A stretch of DNA of 64,000 nt from Pseudo-nitzschia pungens (GCA_037355855.1 CM074765.1:2728001-2792000), one strand, 5' to 3'; positions 45,536 to 59,160 are shown, numbered from the stretch's first letter. The notes: generated from the sequence alone by a model not told the origin. Translations and numbers: made by a program.

Positions 45536-46105
45536 CTAAGTAATTCTGGGAATGACTCAGTAATACGAAGTACCGGTACAGTAGACAGTAAGTTTTACTT
45601 CGGAGTAATAGACAGGAAGGCTTAGTAGTGCTAAAGAATGAGCTTCGCGCGGCAATTGGGCCCCTGTAGAATTTCAACGTGTTTTCTATCAGTAAGATTA
45701 AAATCATACCGGTAATTAGTGGAGTTGTAAGTGATTATCCTTAACTTTAATAATGCTTACAACGTAACTTTAACTTCGGTAAGAAGAGGAAGAGTGTGAG
45801 AAACCGGGTTTTGGTAAAAACAGGATATTAGTGTTTTTAGTGCGTAGCTTTGGTAGGATTTCAACGCTTAAAAACCATGTAGTTCTTTGCAGTGAAAATA
45901 GATAAATAGCTATATTAATCGATCAAATAGCTATAATAAACGATCGGTTTTTGAATCAATCAGCATATTATATTTTCGTCGGAGTTGTCGTATTGTAGTA
46001 TTACTGTTTTTTATGAGAAATTGGCATAATATATTTTCCTCGGAGTTGTTGTAATGCTGGTTTTTAATTTTTGGTAACAATTTTCTAATTTCGTACCTCT
46101 AGAGG
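45536..46105. other. AT-rich spacer without gene
   Basis: No credible coding sequence. TTGGCATAATATATTTTCCTCGG and a similar run 60 bp earlier form a short imperfect repeat (about 45965-46050) just before the satellite. Confidence 0.5.
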
Positions 46106-47466
46106 GAATGAATACCACACCGGCTTGGAATCGATTGGGGGGGGGGGGATGAATACAACACTGGCTTGGAATCGATCTACCACACCGGCTTGGAATCGAT
46201 CGGAGGGGGGGGATGAATACAACATCGGCTTGGAATCGATCTACCACACCGGCTTGGAATCGATCATAGAGGGAATGAATACCACACTGGCTTGGAATCG
46301 ATCGGGGGGGGGGAATGAATACAACACCGGCTTGGAATCGATCGGGGGGGGGGGGAATGAATACAACATCGGCTTGGAATCGATCTACCACACCGGCTTG
46401 GAATTGATCGGGGGGGGGGATGAATACAACACCGGCTTGGAATCGATCGGGGGGGGGGATGAATACAACACCGGCTTGGAATCGATCGGGGGGGGGGGAA
46501 TGAATACAACACCGGCTTGGAATCGATCGGGGGGGGGGATGAATACAACACCGGCTTGGAATCGATCTACCACACCGGCTTGGAATCGATCGGGGGGGGG
46601 GATGAATACAACACCGGTTTGGAATCGATCTACCACACCGGCTTGGAATCGATCGGGGGGGGGGAATGAATACAACGCCGGCTTGGAATCGATCGGGGGG
46701 GGAGGGATGAATACAACACCGGCTTGGAATCGATCTACCACACCGGCTTGGAATCGATCGGGGGGGGGAATGAATACAACATCGGCTTGGAATCGATCTA
46801 CGACACCGGCTTGGAATCGATCGGGGGGGGAATGAATACCACACCGACTTGGAATCGATCGGGGGGGGAATGAATACAACACCGGCTTGGAATCGATCTA
46901 CCACACCGGCTCGGAATTGATCGGGGGGGGAATGAATACAACATCGGCTTGGAATCGGTCTACCACAGCGGCTTGGAATCGATCATAGAGGGAATGAATA
47001 CTACACAGACTTGGAATCGATCGGAGGGGAGGGAATGAATACAACATCGGCTTGGAATCGATCTACCACACCGGCTTGGAATCGATCGTAGCGGGAATGA
47101 ATACAACACCGGCTTGGAATCGATCTACCACACCGGCTTGGAATCGATCGGGGGGGGGATGAATACCACACCTGCTTGGAATCGATCGGGGGGGGAATGA
47201 ATACAACACCGGCTTGGAATCGATCTACCACACCGGCTTTGAATTGATCGGGGGGGGAATGAATACAACATCGGCTTGGAATCGATCTACGACACCGGCT
47301 TGGAATCGATCATACAGGGAATGAATACAACACTGGCTTGGAATCGATCGGGAGGGGAATGAATACAACACCGGCTTGGAATCGATCTACCACACCGGCT
47401 TGGAATCGATCGGGGGGGGAATGAATACAACACCGGCTTGGAATCGATCTACCACACCGGCTTGGA
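46106..47466 (+). repeat. G-rich satellite array, left block
   Basis: Built from GGCTTGGAATCGATC followed by either TACCACACC (24-bp unit) or a G-run of 6-13 plus AATGAATACAACACC (about 36-42-bp unit). The two unit types alternate irregularly. The array is interrupted at 47466 by the copia element and resumes at 56586. Reading frames across it, on both strands, are by-products. The G-runs are candidates for G-quadruplexes. Confidence 0.95.
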
Positions 47467-48402
47467 TATGAAGATATTCAAGGTGGTGCTATGATCTGTG
47501 CTAAGGTTCCTGTGTAGGAGAGTGTACTGGGGCTACAGGCAGCAGCCTCCAGTAACTGACTAACAGGTGCTGGGCTGAGTGCTAGAGCTGTGTGCTAAGT
47601 GGTTAGCAACAGGCTTAGCAACAGGCTTAGCAACAGGCTTAGCAACAGGCTTAGCAGCAGGCTTAGCAGCAGACCTATCCTGTTTAGTATGGATGCTAGC
47701 AGAGTTTACTAGGGTCGCCGCGTACGATTTGTACCAATCGTACGTACCCCGAGTAAAGCACCTTTTATGGTGTAGCTAAATGCTACAGGGTTAGGGTTGC
47801 TAAGGCTGCGAGATACTGAAAGATGCTAGCTTACCATGGTACCATGCTAAGATACGATGCTACCGCCGGGGTCGGGTCATTGGTGTATAATATCTACCAT
47901 GACCGCATACCCGGCCCAAACAGTTACCCAACGCGCTAGCATAAGCGAGCTAGCGCTAGCACACGATTGGATAATTAAGCGAAGCTTAATTAAACGAAGC
48001 TACGCTACGATACTCCGATACGGTACGCTACTCGTAGGATACAGTACCAGAGCTACAGGAGCTCTGTTATTATACGAGTTAGCGAGTTAGCGAATCGATG
48101 TCACAATACCGTACAGAGCTGAGCGCTTTGGCTCAGCTCCTTTTCACTCTTTTCTTTATGCTCTAAAATAAACACACCTATCATGCCCTCCCTTACGACC
48201 GATTCCGATGTACCTCTAGGGAAGTGCCTTGTATTGCCTAAGTGTATGCAATAGACCTTGAACGGTCCACTGTAGACTCACCCTTTGCCAGGGATGTATG
48301 TGTTGTTATTGTTAAGGCTTTCCCCTATTTTTCCAGTACGCAGTACAAGATGTTTATCTACGATTAGACCCCGAAGACCGCTGACGAGCGGATATCAACG
48401 CA
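47467..48402 (+). repeat. 5' LTR of copia copy 2
   Basis: 936 bp. It carries five or six tandem copies of AGCAACAGGCTT or AGCAGCAGGCTT (47605-47680) and CAGAGCTGAGCGCTTTGGCTC, a hairpin near 48110. After it, GTTTATCAGACCCACCGCTC is shared with copy 1 and may be the primer site. 48403-49310 is leader. Confidence 0.93.
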
Positions 48403-49310
48403 GTTTATCAGACCCACCGCTCGACCCACTACGAACCGGGACGCCGGCTAGAGCGCGTGACGAAACCCAGCTGGCTGATCACCACTGGCATCCATGCCTA
48501 CACTTGGATGTAAAACCTCAGCTGAAACTGGACCAGCAGCTGACATCGTGAGATCCCTGATGTTAATGGGGAGCCCTTCCCTAGACCCGCGAAACGACCG
48601 GAGCCCACACATCCACCTCTGGGGCCTGTTTATACAGTAGATGAGCATCATGGTGGCTCCATGGAGGCTCAGTCCGGTGGGGAAGGAGCAAGACAGACGT
48701 GGAGAAAGCAACGTCCATGATTCCCTGTTATTTTACAGGATTCAAGGGGACGTTTGCCAACGGATGGAACCACACTGGAAAAAGAAAAGGCTTTCGTGGA
48801 GACAGACCACCACGCACTTTCCAGTGAGAACAATGCCCAGCGGACAAGGACATGACGTCAGGGCCATCCATAAATGAGGCGCAGACAACCTCAACGAGGC
48901 GCAGACAACCTCGAACCTGCTATACCATCGATTTTGATTTTAGCCAAGGGAATCTGGAATCAGACAAGCCAAGAACCCTGAGATCTGTCATATCTCAGAA
49001 TCAAATCGATTGGTCCAGAGCAGAGCAGAAAGACCGAATAGAATTCTTCTTTTGGTCGTAACCAACCATCCAACCATCGAATCGGAACCATCGATGTGGA
49101 TAGACGTCGGCACGAAACTGTTGACACGAAAGACGTCAACACGAGACTGTTGACATGAAACACTGACGTGATACACGATACCTTTTCTTTTGGCCGTCAT
49201 CGATACAGACCTTCGATCCAGACCTTCGATCGACAACTTGGATGGAAACAGTCCCCACCACAAAAGAATTTGGAAACCGAAGCAAGTTAATTAGTCAGAG
49301 CAAGACAATC

Positions 49311-50213
49311 ATGGTCAAGCAAACTAGAAGCCATGCCGCTGCAGCCGCCGCCAGAGCCGGCGCTCCTGTCCCTGGAGCCGATGCCCCTCGGATTGTCGGC
49401 GCCGTCCATGCCGGAGCGCCCACTGGAGTTCCTCCTGTTATTGGAGTTCCTCCTGCTGCTCCTGCTGCATTCGGAGTCTCCAGGATCCAGCCAGAACCGA
49501 ACCTCGACATCCAACCTCGATCTGAGATGCTCCTGCTTGCTGTTGCTGAGGAACTGAGAGCAATGCGCAACGAGAATGCAGCCCGGATGGCTGCTGACCC
49601 AATCCCCAAATGGGCGATGTCCTCTGAGAAATATGCCAAGAAAGCCATCGACGCGGTGGAAAAGGAGCTTGGCACCGAGCAATATGGTTACAAGTACCTT
49701 CCGAACAAGGTGTCAACCCCGTTGACATCAGACTATCGACCTGAACTTGATGTAACCGCCGAACTGGATCCAAGCAAACAGAATTTCTACCAAGGATTGA
49801 TTGGCGTCTTGAGGTGCTTGTGTGAACTTGGGCGAATGGACCTGGTCATGCCTGTATCTCTTATGTCTAGATACTTAGCGCAAGCAAGAACAGGGCATTT
49901 GAATGAAGTATTGCACATGTTCGCTTATCTCAAGGCGCATGCCCGATCTAAATTGGTGTTTGATGAGACTAGCTTCCCTGATCGCGACTGGAGTGAATTC
50001 TACCCAGACGCCAATGAGATGTTGCCGGCAGATGCTTCTGAAATGCACAGGGCCCCTATCCTGTGGCTCAGCAAACGCCAGACCACTGTCGAGACCTCAA
50101 CCTTTGGATCTGAGATTGAGCAGGAGCAGGGGCACGGGCGGCAGCATCAGCAGCGGCAGCAGCAGCGGCAGCAGCATCGGAGGACCTGTATGTCTTATAG
50201 ACAGCGAATCTGA
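49311..50213 (+). pseudogene. Chimeric gag-pol ORF in copia copy 2
   Basis: 300 codons from the ATG at 49311 (MVKQTRSHAAAAAARAG). Residues 1-95 are the Gag N-terminus ending NENAARMAA. Then the frame jumps directly to the RT C-terminal region of pol (DPIPKWAMSSEKYAKKAID, QGLIGVLRCLCELGRMDLVM, RSKLVFDE), with an internal deletion to RAPILWLSKRQTTVE. From 50115 the sequence (GAGCAGGAGCAGGGGCACGG) matches the antisense of the Gag Ala-rich region in copy 1. The fusion is real in the sequence. Whether the chimeric protein is made or does anything is unknown. Confidence 0.7.
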
Positions 50214-50979
50214 GTGTCTATGACGTTTGACGGCCGAAAGGCCTGTATGTTTGCAAGTATTTGCAAAAAGTATCTCTGAAACCACCAGTATCCTCAACAA
50301 GAAGCCCATCTTTGCTCGTGACAGAAGAAAAGGTGTCATCGGTAGTGCCCGACGACTGGTCTACGAGAAAGAAGACTGCCTTACGAGCGCAAACGATGTG
50401 CTGTATCCCAGAACACCATTAACGAAGCACTGTATCCTTGCACTGAAAGAACTCGATCGATTGCTGTATTCCGGAACGAGAAATCGATACCAACGGATCG
50501 ATGTAGCAACGGATCGATAGCCAAATACATAGCAACCAAATCGATAGCAGCTAGACGCTAGACACGATTCGAAGCAGACCGTGTCTTTATCCCTGAAGAA
50601 CAGCGGGGACAACGATGTTTATGTATGCCCTTGCGGCGAAAGAGCAGTAGCAGCAACAAGAGAACAACATCGATACCCTGACAGGGGAGAGGCCTACAGC
50701 AGCTAAAAGGATTGGCGTGAGCAAGGGAACAAGCGCAGCATGGACCCGCAGCGCATTGCAGACAGGGCGCACTGAACTGAAGGTGACCTATCGTAAGGAG
50801 CAATGTGAAGCTCACAGCGCTCGTGACTTACAGGGATAGAGGATACAAATGGTAGATATATGGATGACTGATACAAGATATGAGCAAGGGCAGCATGCTA
50901 TGAGCGACAGTAACGACGCTCGTTGATAGACCTGCCCCGATGTACTATGTTAGACGTGTATCGCGGTCGATCCGTCTCG

Positions 50980-53900
50980 GCATTGGCGTATCAAACCAAT
51001 GTACCAGCAGCAAGATCAGCATGGTCTGCAGAGAGCAACTGTGAGTTGGATAGTCGTGCAGATACGACAGCTGCTAGTTGCAACATGATTTACTGGAAGA
51101 TTTATTCCCACGAAACTTTATATTACGGGGACAGGCTACAGCACAGCCTGATTTGTCCCAACTGAATTAGGGACTGTGGACAGATCGAGTGGACGAGACA
51201 GATCGAGTGGACAAGACAGTTTGACCCCAAGTCCTCTCATTCAATCCATATCGAGCATACTGCTGAGGATGGGGATGAAGGAACCCCCGACATTGGATAT
51301 TAAGCTTCTGCTTAATGGTGTTGTCTCCTACTTCCCCACCTTCATGAAGCACGAGATGGAGACCTGTTACCACGTCATTGCTACCAGGAATGAACCCTGG
51401 AACCGAACGAGTTCCAGATTCCAGCAAGCAGAATCAGAAATTGACCAATCACATCCTTATTCCCCTGACTCGACCAAGTTTGTTTCTGCCGTACAGTAAC
51501 AGCAGCAACAACAGACCAAGGTTAATACCCCGACAGGCACTGTGCCTACAGCAGGAATCGGACCGGCTCGAGGCCCCTACCGTGAACCGATCCGGATCGA
51601 GGCCCCTGCCGTGAACCGATCCAGACCCCCAGCAGGACTCGGTCCTACGATTCAGAATCCTGCCATGAATCGAACCGATTGAGAAACCTGCCTCGACAAA
51701 AAGAGCCCGTCGAAACACGGTCCAGTTTCAGTCCCCACTTGTACGATGAGCCCCTTCGGCGCGACCCGCCGTGATTTGACCCCATGTGCGATCGCATCCG
51801 ACTCCCGTTTGGATGCACGGTTTTATTCTATCTATTCGGGCGATTCCTTGAAGACTTGCGGGGACGATGTAGACGTGGATTCAGTACCAAGTCTTACAAT
51901 CAACGCCCTGCATCCCCCCTGTACGAGCGCACATACACTGATGGACACGAGCGCTTTGAATTGGATCCCCGTTGCAGTTCTCCTGCGCCTGTCATCCGTT
52001 TACAAGCATGTTCGATGGGACGACGATGCAGTCGAACCAGTCATGACGCTCTTTATGGACCTGTATTCAGGACGCCCATCTGCCGTGAGTACATTGTACT
52101 AAGAACCACTGCTGAAGAGCCAGTAAGCAGCGGATAGCGCAGGAGCGCAAGTACTAGTAGAAGACTTAGCAAGACACCGCATCAGACAGCGGGGACAGAA
52201 TGGCGTGGTACTCCTGTTAGTACTACCAAGACCTATGGGGACTTGACCTCTTATGGCGTTCCCTGCTATCAACCCGCATACTGTCCCCTGTTATGGATTG
52301 AACGACAGCCAGGGCTATGAGGAATTCATCCCTATCCACAGCAGGAGGCAAGCAGCTGATTGTCTGAAGATCAAATATCCACCAGACGTTCATTCAGTCG
52401 CACTGCCCTTTCCAGAGCAGAGCAGAGCTCAGCATAGGGCATCTCAGCAGAAGCATTCGGAAGAAGACTGCCCAGAAGAGATCCCTCAAGCGACTTTGGG
52501 CATTCTGTGGTGAGCTTGTTGCAGGTACCAGGCAAAGGACTGTCTCCAGTGATCCAGCACGCATGGAAAGGACAATACATGCCAGGCACCTCCTTGTACC
52601 AAGCGCACGAGTAGTACGACTCCGTCTACTGGACGGATCTCTCTGATGGTACAGAGAAGCTCGGACGCTGGCTTGGTCCGTGCTGACGCATGTTTCGAGG
52701 TGATTGTCACTGGGTCCTTAATGAACCCGCACTGCCAGTAAGCGCTAGCACTGTTAGAGCTGTCACCGAAGCAGAATGGAGAGCCCACGACGTCAAGAGG
52801 GCAGTGAACTCGTTCGACCAAGCGGTTGAATCCAAGATCGGGGACAGGTTCTAGAACACTGATGTTCAGTTTCAAGAGGCACGTCCCCAACCCCCAGAGG
52901 AACTATTTGAGAACCACCAGGATAGATGGCCAGACGCTTCAGCTACCATGGCAAAACCAAAAGCCTCTATTCCAGAGGTGGATGAACTCGTACCCGATGG
53001 GGATACCTACGATGAGTATATTGGAAACAAGGTCATGATCCAGAGAGGAGACGAACGGCTCAAGTGCACCGTCAAGGCAAGAACTACTGATTTGCATGGC
53101 AACCCACTGGGAAAAAGGAACATCGACCCTATCCTTGATACCCAAATGTACGATTTGCAGCTCCCTGATGGTACGGTGGAGCAGTACACTGCAAATATTA
53201 ATGCTGAGAACATGTACAGATCAATTGACGATGAAGGCCGTATGTTCACTCTACTGGATGAGATCATAGACCATGAAAAAGATGAGACGGCAGCTACCAA
53301 GGAACAAGCTGTCAAACCAGACACCAAGAACTCCAACAAGTACTCGGATTGATCACACAAGTGTGGTGTGGAACTCCCCAATTCGGAATGTACGTGCAGA
53401 GTTGTGGATGGCAATGCCACCAAAAGGAAAGGCGCAACGGAATTGCGCGAAGCACGAAAGATTATGGTGCTGCGCACAGACAAGCAGTGCTGATCCTCCA
53501 GTTACGGGGACATGCTGTCTCTGTTACAGGATGCACGATAGTAGGCTGGGACAATGGCAGCGCAACTGAGCTGCGCATAAGCTCCAAGCCGACTTGTTAA
53601 GGACTCGCCTTGGACAAAGACAAGGATGTCCGGAGTCTTGCAATCAATGCCAAGCGTACATGTAAGGAGCTACGGCCTGTACCAACAAGCCACGAAGATA
53701 GTGCGAGCCCCGTGAGAATTGAGCCTGCATTTATAGACCAGCATTTGTACTGATTACGGGGACATGTTGTTCCTGTTACAGGTCGAATGCCAGCAGGCTT
53801 GAGCGATTGGAGAAGAGCAGCAGATGTTGTAAAGCAGGACCGCTCATGCGGAAGCTGAAGTATTTCCGATCGACGACTGAGAACAGTATTGAAACTGTGG

Positions 53901-54790
53901 CATCAGAACTGCTATATGTCTGATACTACAACGAATACAGAACTGCTGTTCCGGGAACAACCAAACGAATGAAATCGCAATCCCGTTACAGGAGCAGCAT
54001 GGTTCGAATACATGATCTACGAACCTATACGATCTACGAATCAGGAGCTGCTGTTCCGACGACAGTATTACAGAAGCCGACAGGGTCTGCTGTTCGAAAG
54101 ACAGTATGACAGGGCAAGCAGCATGATTCGAATTGCCGCATGATTTGGATTGATGCTAAGAAGTGACAAGCGATCCCATGCAGACTATTGGAATAGTTCC
54201 GTGTTGGAGAGCTTGCTCACGATCGAACGAATGAACGAGTTGCAGGAGCAGCTCCCAGAATGAACAACTGAAATGAAGAAACGATTTATAATAGGAGACC
54301 GAGTGGAACAGTGGCAGTTCTACAATTCCGGGGACAGCTTGCCCACGATTTAACGAACGGACCAGGAAGCAGCGCTTCGGATCTGGAATTATGCCCAAAC
54401 AGGACAGGAGCTGTACGAACAGCGGATGCACAAGAACAGCTGAACCTCTCAGCTGAGTCATGTTAGCCACGATGAATGAGCTATCAGCAGCCAGTTCGGG
54501 GACCGGTGTGGTTCAATTGTGATCTATTGTATGATCCATGCGAGTAGCAAGCCCCTTTGATCGAGTTGTTGAACCGGAGACCTTTATTCCGGGGACACGG
54601 AACAACGTTACAAGACCGGAGAGTCCATGCAACAAGAAACATTACAGCGTTGCATACCACAAAGCAGAGAGCCTATTGCTGCTGATACAATCCGGATCGC
54701 GAAGGAACCAAGTTACAGCAACATTGCAGATCTATTCGCAAGTTGATTAATGGTCCCATGTTGAAGAGCCACTGCGAGCGATACACGTGG
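50980..54790 (+). pseudogene. Decayed pol remnants in copia copy 2
   Basis: Colinear but broken matches to copy 1: protease (CELDSRADTTAASCNM, about 51040), integrase pieces around 52300-52500 (GYEEFIPIHSRRQAADCLKI), an open linker segment 52948-53352 (VDELVPDGDTYDEYIGNKVM) at roughly 70 percent similarity, and the RNase H end near 54600-54790 (RPESPCNKKHYSVAYHKAE). Stops and unrelated inserts, often containing CGGGGAC or CTGTTACAGG, separate them. RT catalytic sequence is missing. Confidence 0.75.
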
Positions 54791-55649
54791 TAGGAGCTGT
54801 TAGCTGCAGTATTTGGGATACCTTTGGTCCCTGACAAGCAGCTCGGACGCAGAAGAGTTTTTCTGATTACGATTTTCGGAACGCAGTCGACAGCGGATTT
54901 CGATTTCGAATTACGAGTTCTTCGATCGTTACGATTTCGATTACGAATGGTTCAAGCGCAACAGATTCGATTTCGATTGCAACCTTATTCCGATTGCAAC
55001 CTTGTTTCGGACGCAATCGATTTCGGACGCAACTGATTCTGGTTTCGATTTCGATCTTTATTGCAACCTTATTCCGAATGCCGCAATCTTATTTTCGGAA
55101 CGCAGCGGATTCCGATTACGATTACGGATTATGGATTATTTGGTTGCAGCAGATCTCGATCCAACCCCAACCCTTGTTCGAACGCAGCAGAGTTCGATTA
55201 CGGATTTCGATTACGAGTTTATCGAACACTTCGAATTCGATTCCGACTTCGATCCGATCTTATCTTATGTTATATGTTACATGCTTGGGAGTCTCCGGTA
55301 CACCGGTTCCGGGGACTATAAACTTGAATGACAATAGGCCGATTGACATGTCCTTATATGTGTTAAGGAATCGGACCAAGGGCAAAATGCCCTCCGGTCC
55401 AACCCCCTCTTTTTTTTTTTTTTTCTACCATAAATCGGCCGGGCCTCTGATAGAAGAACTGCAATATTTGGTGCAGTTATGACCTCTGACAAGTCATATG
55501 GACGCATCCCTGAATTCTGTTATGATCCATCCAAGTGTCCTAGTACAACAAGCAAGAGTATTGGTGTTCCCCTGGGAGTATCTGTTTCCGGGGACCGGTA
55601 TAGTTGCTCAGTTGCTCATTACAGGACTACTGGCATGAATCACGGGGAC

Positions 55650-56585
55650 TATGAAGATATTCAAGGTGGTGCTATGATCTGTGCTAAGGTTCCTGTGTAG
55701 GAGAGTGTACTGGGGCTACAGGCAGCAGCCTCCAGTAACTGACTAACAGGTGCTGGGCTGAGTGCTAGAGCTGTGTGCTAAGTGGTTAGCAACAGGCTTA
55801 GCAACAGGCTTAGCAACAGGCTTAGCAACAGGCTTAGCAGCAGGCTTAGCAGCAGACCTATCCTGTTTAGTATGGATGCTAGCAGAGTTTACTAGGGTCG
55901 CCGCGTACGATTTGTACCAATCGTACGTACCCCGAGTAAAGCACCTTTTATGGTGTAGCTAAATGCTACAGGGTTAGGGTTGCTAAGGCTGCGAGATACT
56001 GAAAGATGCTAGCTTACCATGGTACCATGCTAAGATACGATGCTACCGCCGGGGTCGGGTCATTGGTGTATAATATCTACCATGACCGCATACCCGGCCC
56101 AAACAGTTACCCAACGCGCTAGCATAAGCGAGCTAGCGCTAGCACACGATTGGATAATTAAGCGAAGCTTAATTAAACGAAGCTACGCTACGATACTCCG
56201 ATACGGTACGCTACTCGTAGGATACAGTACCAGAGCTACAGGAGCTCTGTTATTATACGAGTTAGCGAGTTAGCGAATCGATGTCACAATACCGTACAGA
56301 GCTGAGCGCTTTGGCTCAGCTCCTTTTCACTCTTTTCTTTATGCTCTAAAATAAACACACCTATCATGCCCTCCCTTACGACCGATTCCGATGTACCTCT
56401 AGGGAAGTGCCTTGTATTGCCTAAGTGTATGCAATAGACCTTGAACGGTCCACTGTAGACTCACCCTTTGCCAGGGATGTATGTGTTGTTATTGTTAAGG
56501 CTTTCCCCTATTTTTCCAGTACGCAGTACAAGATGTTTATCTACGATTAGACCCCGAAGACCGCTGACGAGCGGATATCAACGCA
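55650..56585 (+). repeat. 3' LTR of copia copy 2
   Basis: 936 bp, no difference from 47467-48402 noticed. It is preceded by ATCACGGGGAC (polypurine tract) and followed by the TGGA target copy. Confidence 0.93.
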
Positions 56586-58462
56586 TGGAATCGATCATAC
56601 AGGGAATGAATACAACACCGGCTTGGAATCGATTGGGGGGGGGGGGAATGAATACAACATCGGCTTGGAATCGATCTACCACACCGGCTTGGAATCGATC
56701 AGGGGGGGGGGGAATGAATACAACATCGGCTTGGAATCGATCGGAGGGGGGGGATGAATACAACATCGGCTTGGAATCGATCTACCACACCGGCTTGGAA
56801 TCGATCGGGGGGGGGGAATGAATACAACATCGGCTTGGAATCGATCTACGACACCGGCTTGGAATCGATCGGGGGGGGAATGAATACCACACCGGCTTGG
56901 AATCGATCGGGGGGGGAATGAATACAACATCGGCTTGGAATCGATCTACCACACCGGCTTGGAATCGATCGGAGGGGGGGGATGAATACAACATCGGCTT
57001 GGAATCGATCTACCACACCGGCTTGGAATCGATCGGGGGGGGAATGAATACAACATCGGCTTGGAATCGATCTACCACACCGGCTTGGAATCGATCATAC
57101 AGGGAATGAATACAACACCGGCTTGGAATCGATCGGGGGGGGAATCAATACAACATCGGCTTGGAATCGATCTACCACACCGGCTTGGAATCGATCGGGG
57201 GGGGGGGGGAATGAATACAACACAGACTTAGAATCAATAGTAGCGGGAATGAAGACCACACAGACTTGGAATCGATCGATCATGAAGGGGAATGACTACC
57301 ACGCTGGCTTGGAGTCGATTGTAGAGGGAATGAATACAACTCAGACTTGGAATTGATCGTACGGGGAATGAGGAATGAATACAACACAAACTTGGAATCG
57401 ATCGATCACAAGGGGGAATGAATACAACACAGACTTGGAATCGATCGTAGCGGGAATGAATACAACACAAACTTGGAATCGATCGATCACAAGGGGGAAT
57501 GAATACAACACAAACTTGGAATCGATCGTAGCGGGAATGAATACAACACAAACTTGGAATCGATCGATCACAAGGGGGAATGAATACAACACAAACTTGG
57601 AATCGATCGTAGCGGGAATGAATACAACACAAACTTGGAATCGATCGATCACAAGGGGGGATGAATACAACATAGACTTGGAATCAATCGATCATAAGGG
57701 GGAATGAATACAACACAAACTTGGAATCGATCGTAGGGGGAATGAATACAACGCAGACTTGGAATCGATCGTAGCGGGAATGAATACAACACAGACTTGG
57801 AATCGATCGATCATAAGGGGGAATGAATACAACACAGACTTGGAATCGATCGTAGCGGGAATGAATACAACGCAGACTTGGAATCGATCGATCATAAGGG
57901 GGAATGAATACAACACAAACTTGGAATCGATCGATCACAAGGGGGAATGAATACAACACAAACTTGGAATCGATCGTAGCGGGAATGAATACAACACAGA
58001 CTTGGAATCTATCGATCATAAGGGGGAATGAATACAACACAAACTTGGAATCGATCGTAGGGGGAATGAATAGATCGTAGGGGGAATTGGAATAGATCGG
58101 TCTTTGCGGGAATGAATACCACACCGGCTTGGAATCGATCATAGAGGGAATGAATACCACACCGGCTTGGAATCGATCGTAGGGGGAATTGGAATCGATC
58201 GGTCGTTGCGGGAATGAATACCACACCGGCTTTGAATCGAATGATCATAAGGGGAAATGTATACCACACAGACTTGGAATCGATCGTAGGGGGAATGACT
58301 ACCACACCGGCTTGGAATCGATCTACCACACTGGCTTGGAATCGATCATAAGGGGGAATGACTACCACGCTGGCTTGGAATTGATTGTAGAGGGAATGAA
58401 TACAATACAGACTTGGAATCGATCGGTCGTAGCGGGAATGAATACAACACAGACTTGGAATC
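56586..58462 (+). repeat. G-rich satellite array, right block, with an 81-bp higher-order unit
   Basis: 56586-57225 continues the left-block unit types. From about 57230 a variant dominates: a 43-bp unit (CTTGGAATCGATCGATCACA...) alternates with a 38-bp unit (CTTGGAATCGATCGTAGCGG...), giving an 81-bp dimer. Because 81 is a multiple of three, frames stay open on both strands (TWNRSITRGNEYNT), which explains the long but meaningless reading frames. The end at 58462 joins a non-satellite duplication. Confidence 0.92.
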
Positions 58463-58725
58463 GATTGGGTTTTGTTGGCACATTTTGGAGTGGTTGCTTG
58501 CTTTCGCTTGTGACGCTGGCGCCGGCTGTCCTGCTGGTCCCCAGAATCGAAACAGGGCTCGAATGGCTTCTCCCATGCCTGTAGATGGAAAATGTGCTTT
58601 GAACCAGGTTCTAACTCCCTCTGGAAGAAAAGTTACAGTGTCACCAGCGAAGTGGGTTTTGTTGGCACATTTTGGAGTGGTTGCTTGCTTTCGCTTGTGA
58701 CGCCGGCGCCGGCTGTCCGATTCGG
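58463..58725. repeat. Direct duplication of a coding-like fragment
   Basis: GGGTTTTGTTGGCACATTTT and about 65 bp after it occur at 58466 and again at 58653, period 187 bp. The minus strand between reads CANKTHFAGDTVTFLPEGV and KAHFPSTGMGEAIRALFRF, possibly a gene fragment; the family is not recognised. Confidence 0.6.
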
Positions 58726-58729
58726 TAAA

Positions 58730-59160
58730 ATAAATCCCTAACCTTACCGTAAAAAACAAGGGAATTTTTAAATGTTGAAGTGAGTTTTGGTACCATACGT
58801 AATACGTACCGTATAGTATGTATGAATCATCAGTCTGTAATTTTTACTACCATATTCAAAATCATACAATTTTTTATTAGTGGATTAAGGTTACTACAGA
58901 GGTAAGATTACCGGTACTTCATTAATCAGCTAGTACCACTACTAGAGTAGTGGCTGTAGTAGTAGTAGTAGATTCATCTAGAGGGACATGTCTAGAATCA
59001 AAGAGGGATAGATTTTGGTTTGGTTACTAGCAGTGGTGGCAATAGTATTAGATTCATCCAGGAATGAGCCTAGAATCAGTAAATACGAAAGGATTTTGTT
59101 TCGTCTTATGTACTAGTAGCTAATGCTAGAGTATGGTATTAGATGGCATGAGTGCGGTAA
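58730..59160. other. Spacer with short duplications
   Basis: No gene. GGTAAAATAAATCCCTAA with an A-rich tail appears at about 58724 and again at 59910 and 59970, bracketing the tandem array. A TAG microsatellite lies near 58950. Confidence 0.5.

Larger units (their letters stand above)
47467..56585 (+). mobile_element. Copia copy 2: identical-looking LTRs, scrambled interior, non-autonomous
   Basis: LTRs 47467-48402 and 55650-56585 (936 bp each) look identical by eye. The 4-bp duplication TGGA lies at 47463-47466 and 56586-56589, within the satellite. It is the same family as copy 1 (LTR ends TATGAAG...CAACGCA, same polypurine ACGGGGAC) but a distinct LTR subfamily. The interior keeps only scattered gag and pol pieces with many stops, so it must have been mobilised by proteins from another copy. 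Confidence 0.9.

Noticed and set aside
46011..46904. Long reading frames rich in Ile-Pro-Ser-Arg-Cys repeats
   Set aside because: Satellite units without stops; both strands and several frames are open equally.
57234..58226. Possible CRISPR-like repeat-spacer pattern
   Set aside because: The alternating 38- and 43-bp units are all related; there are no unique spacers, and the context is eukaryotic.
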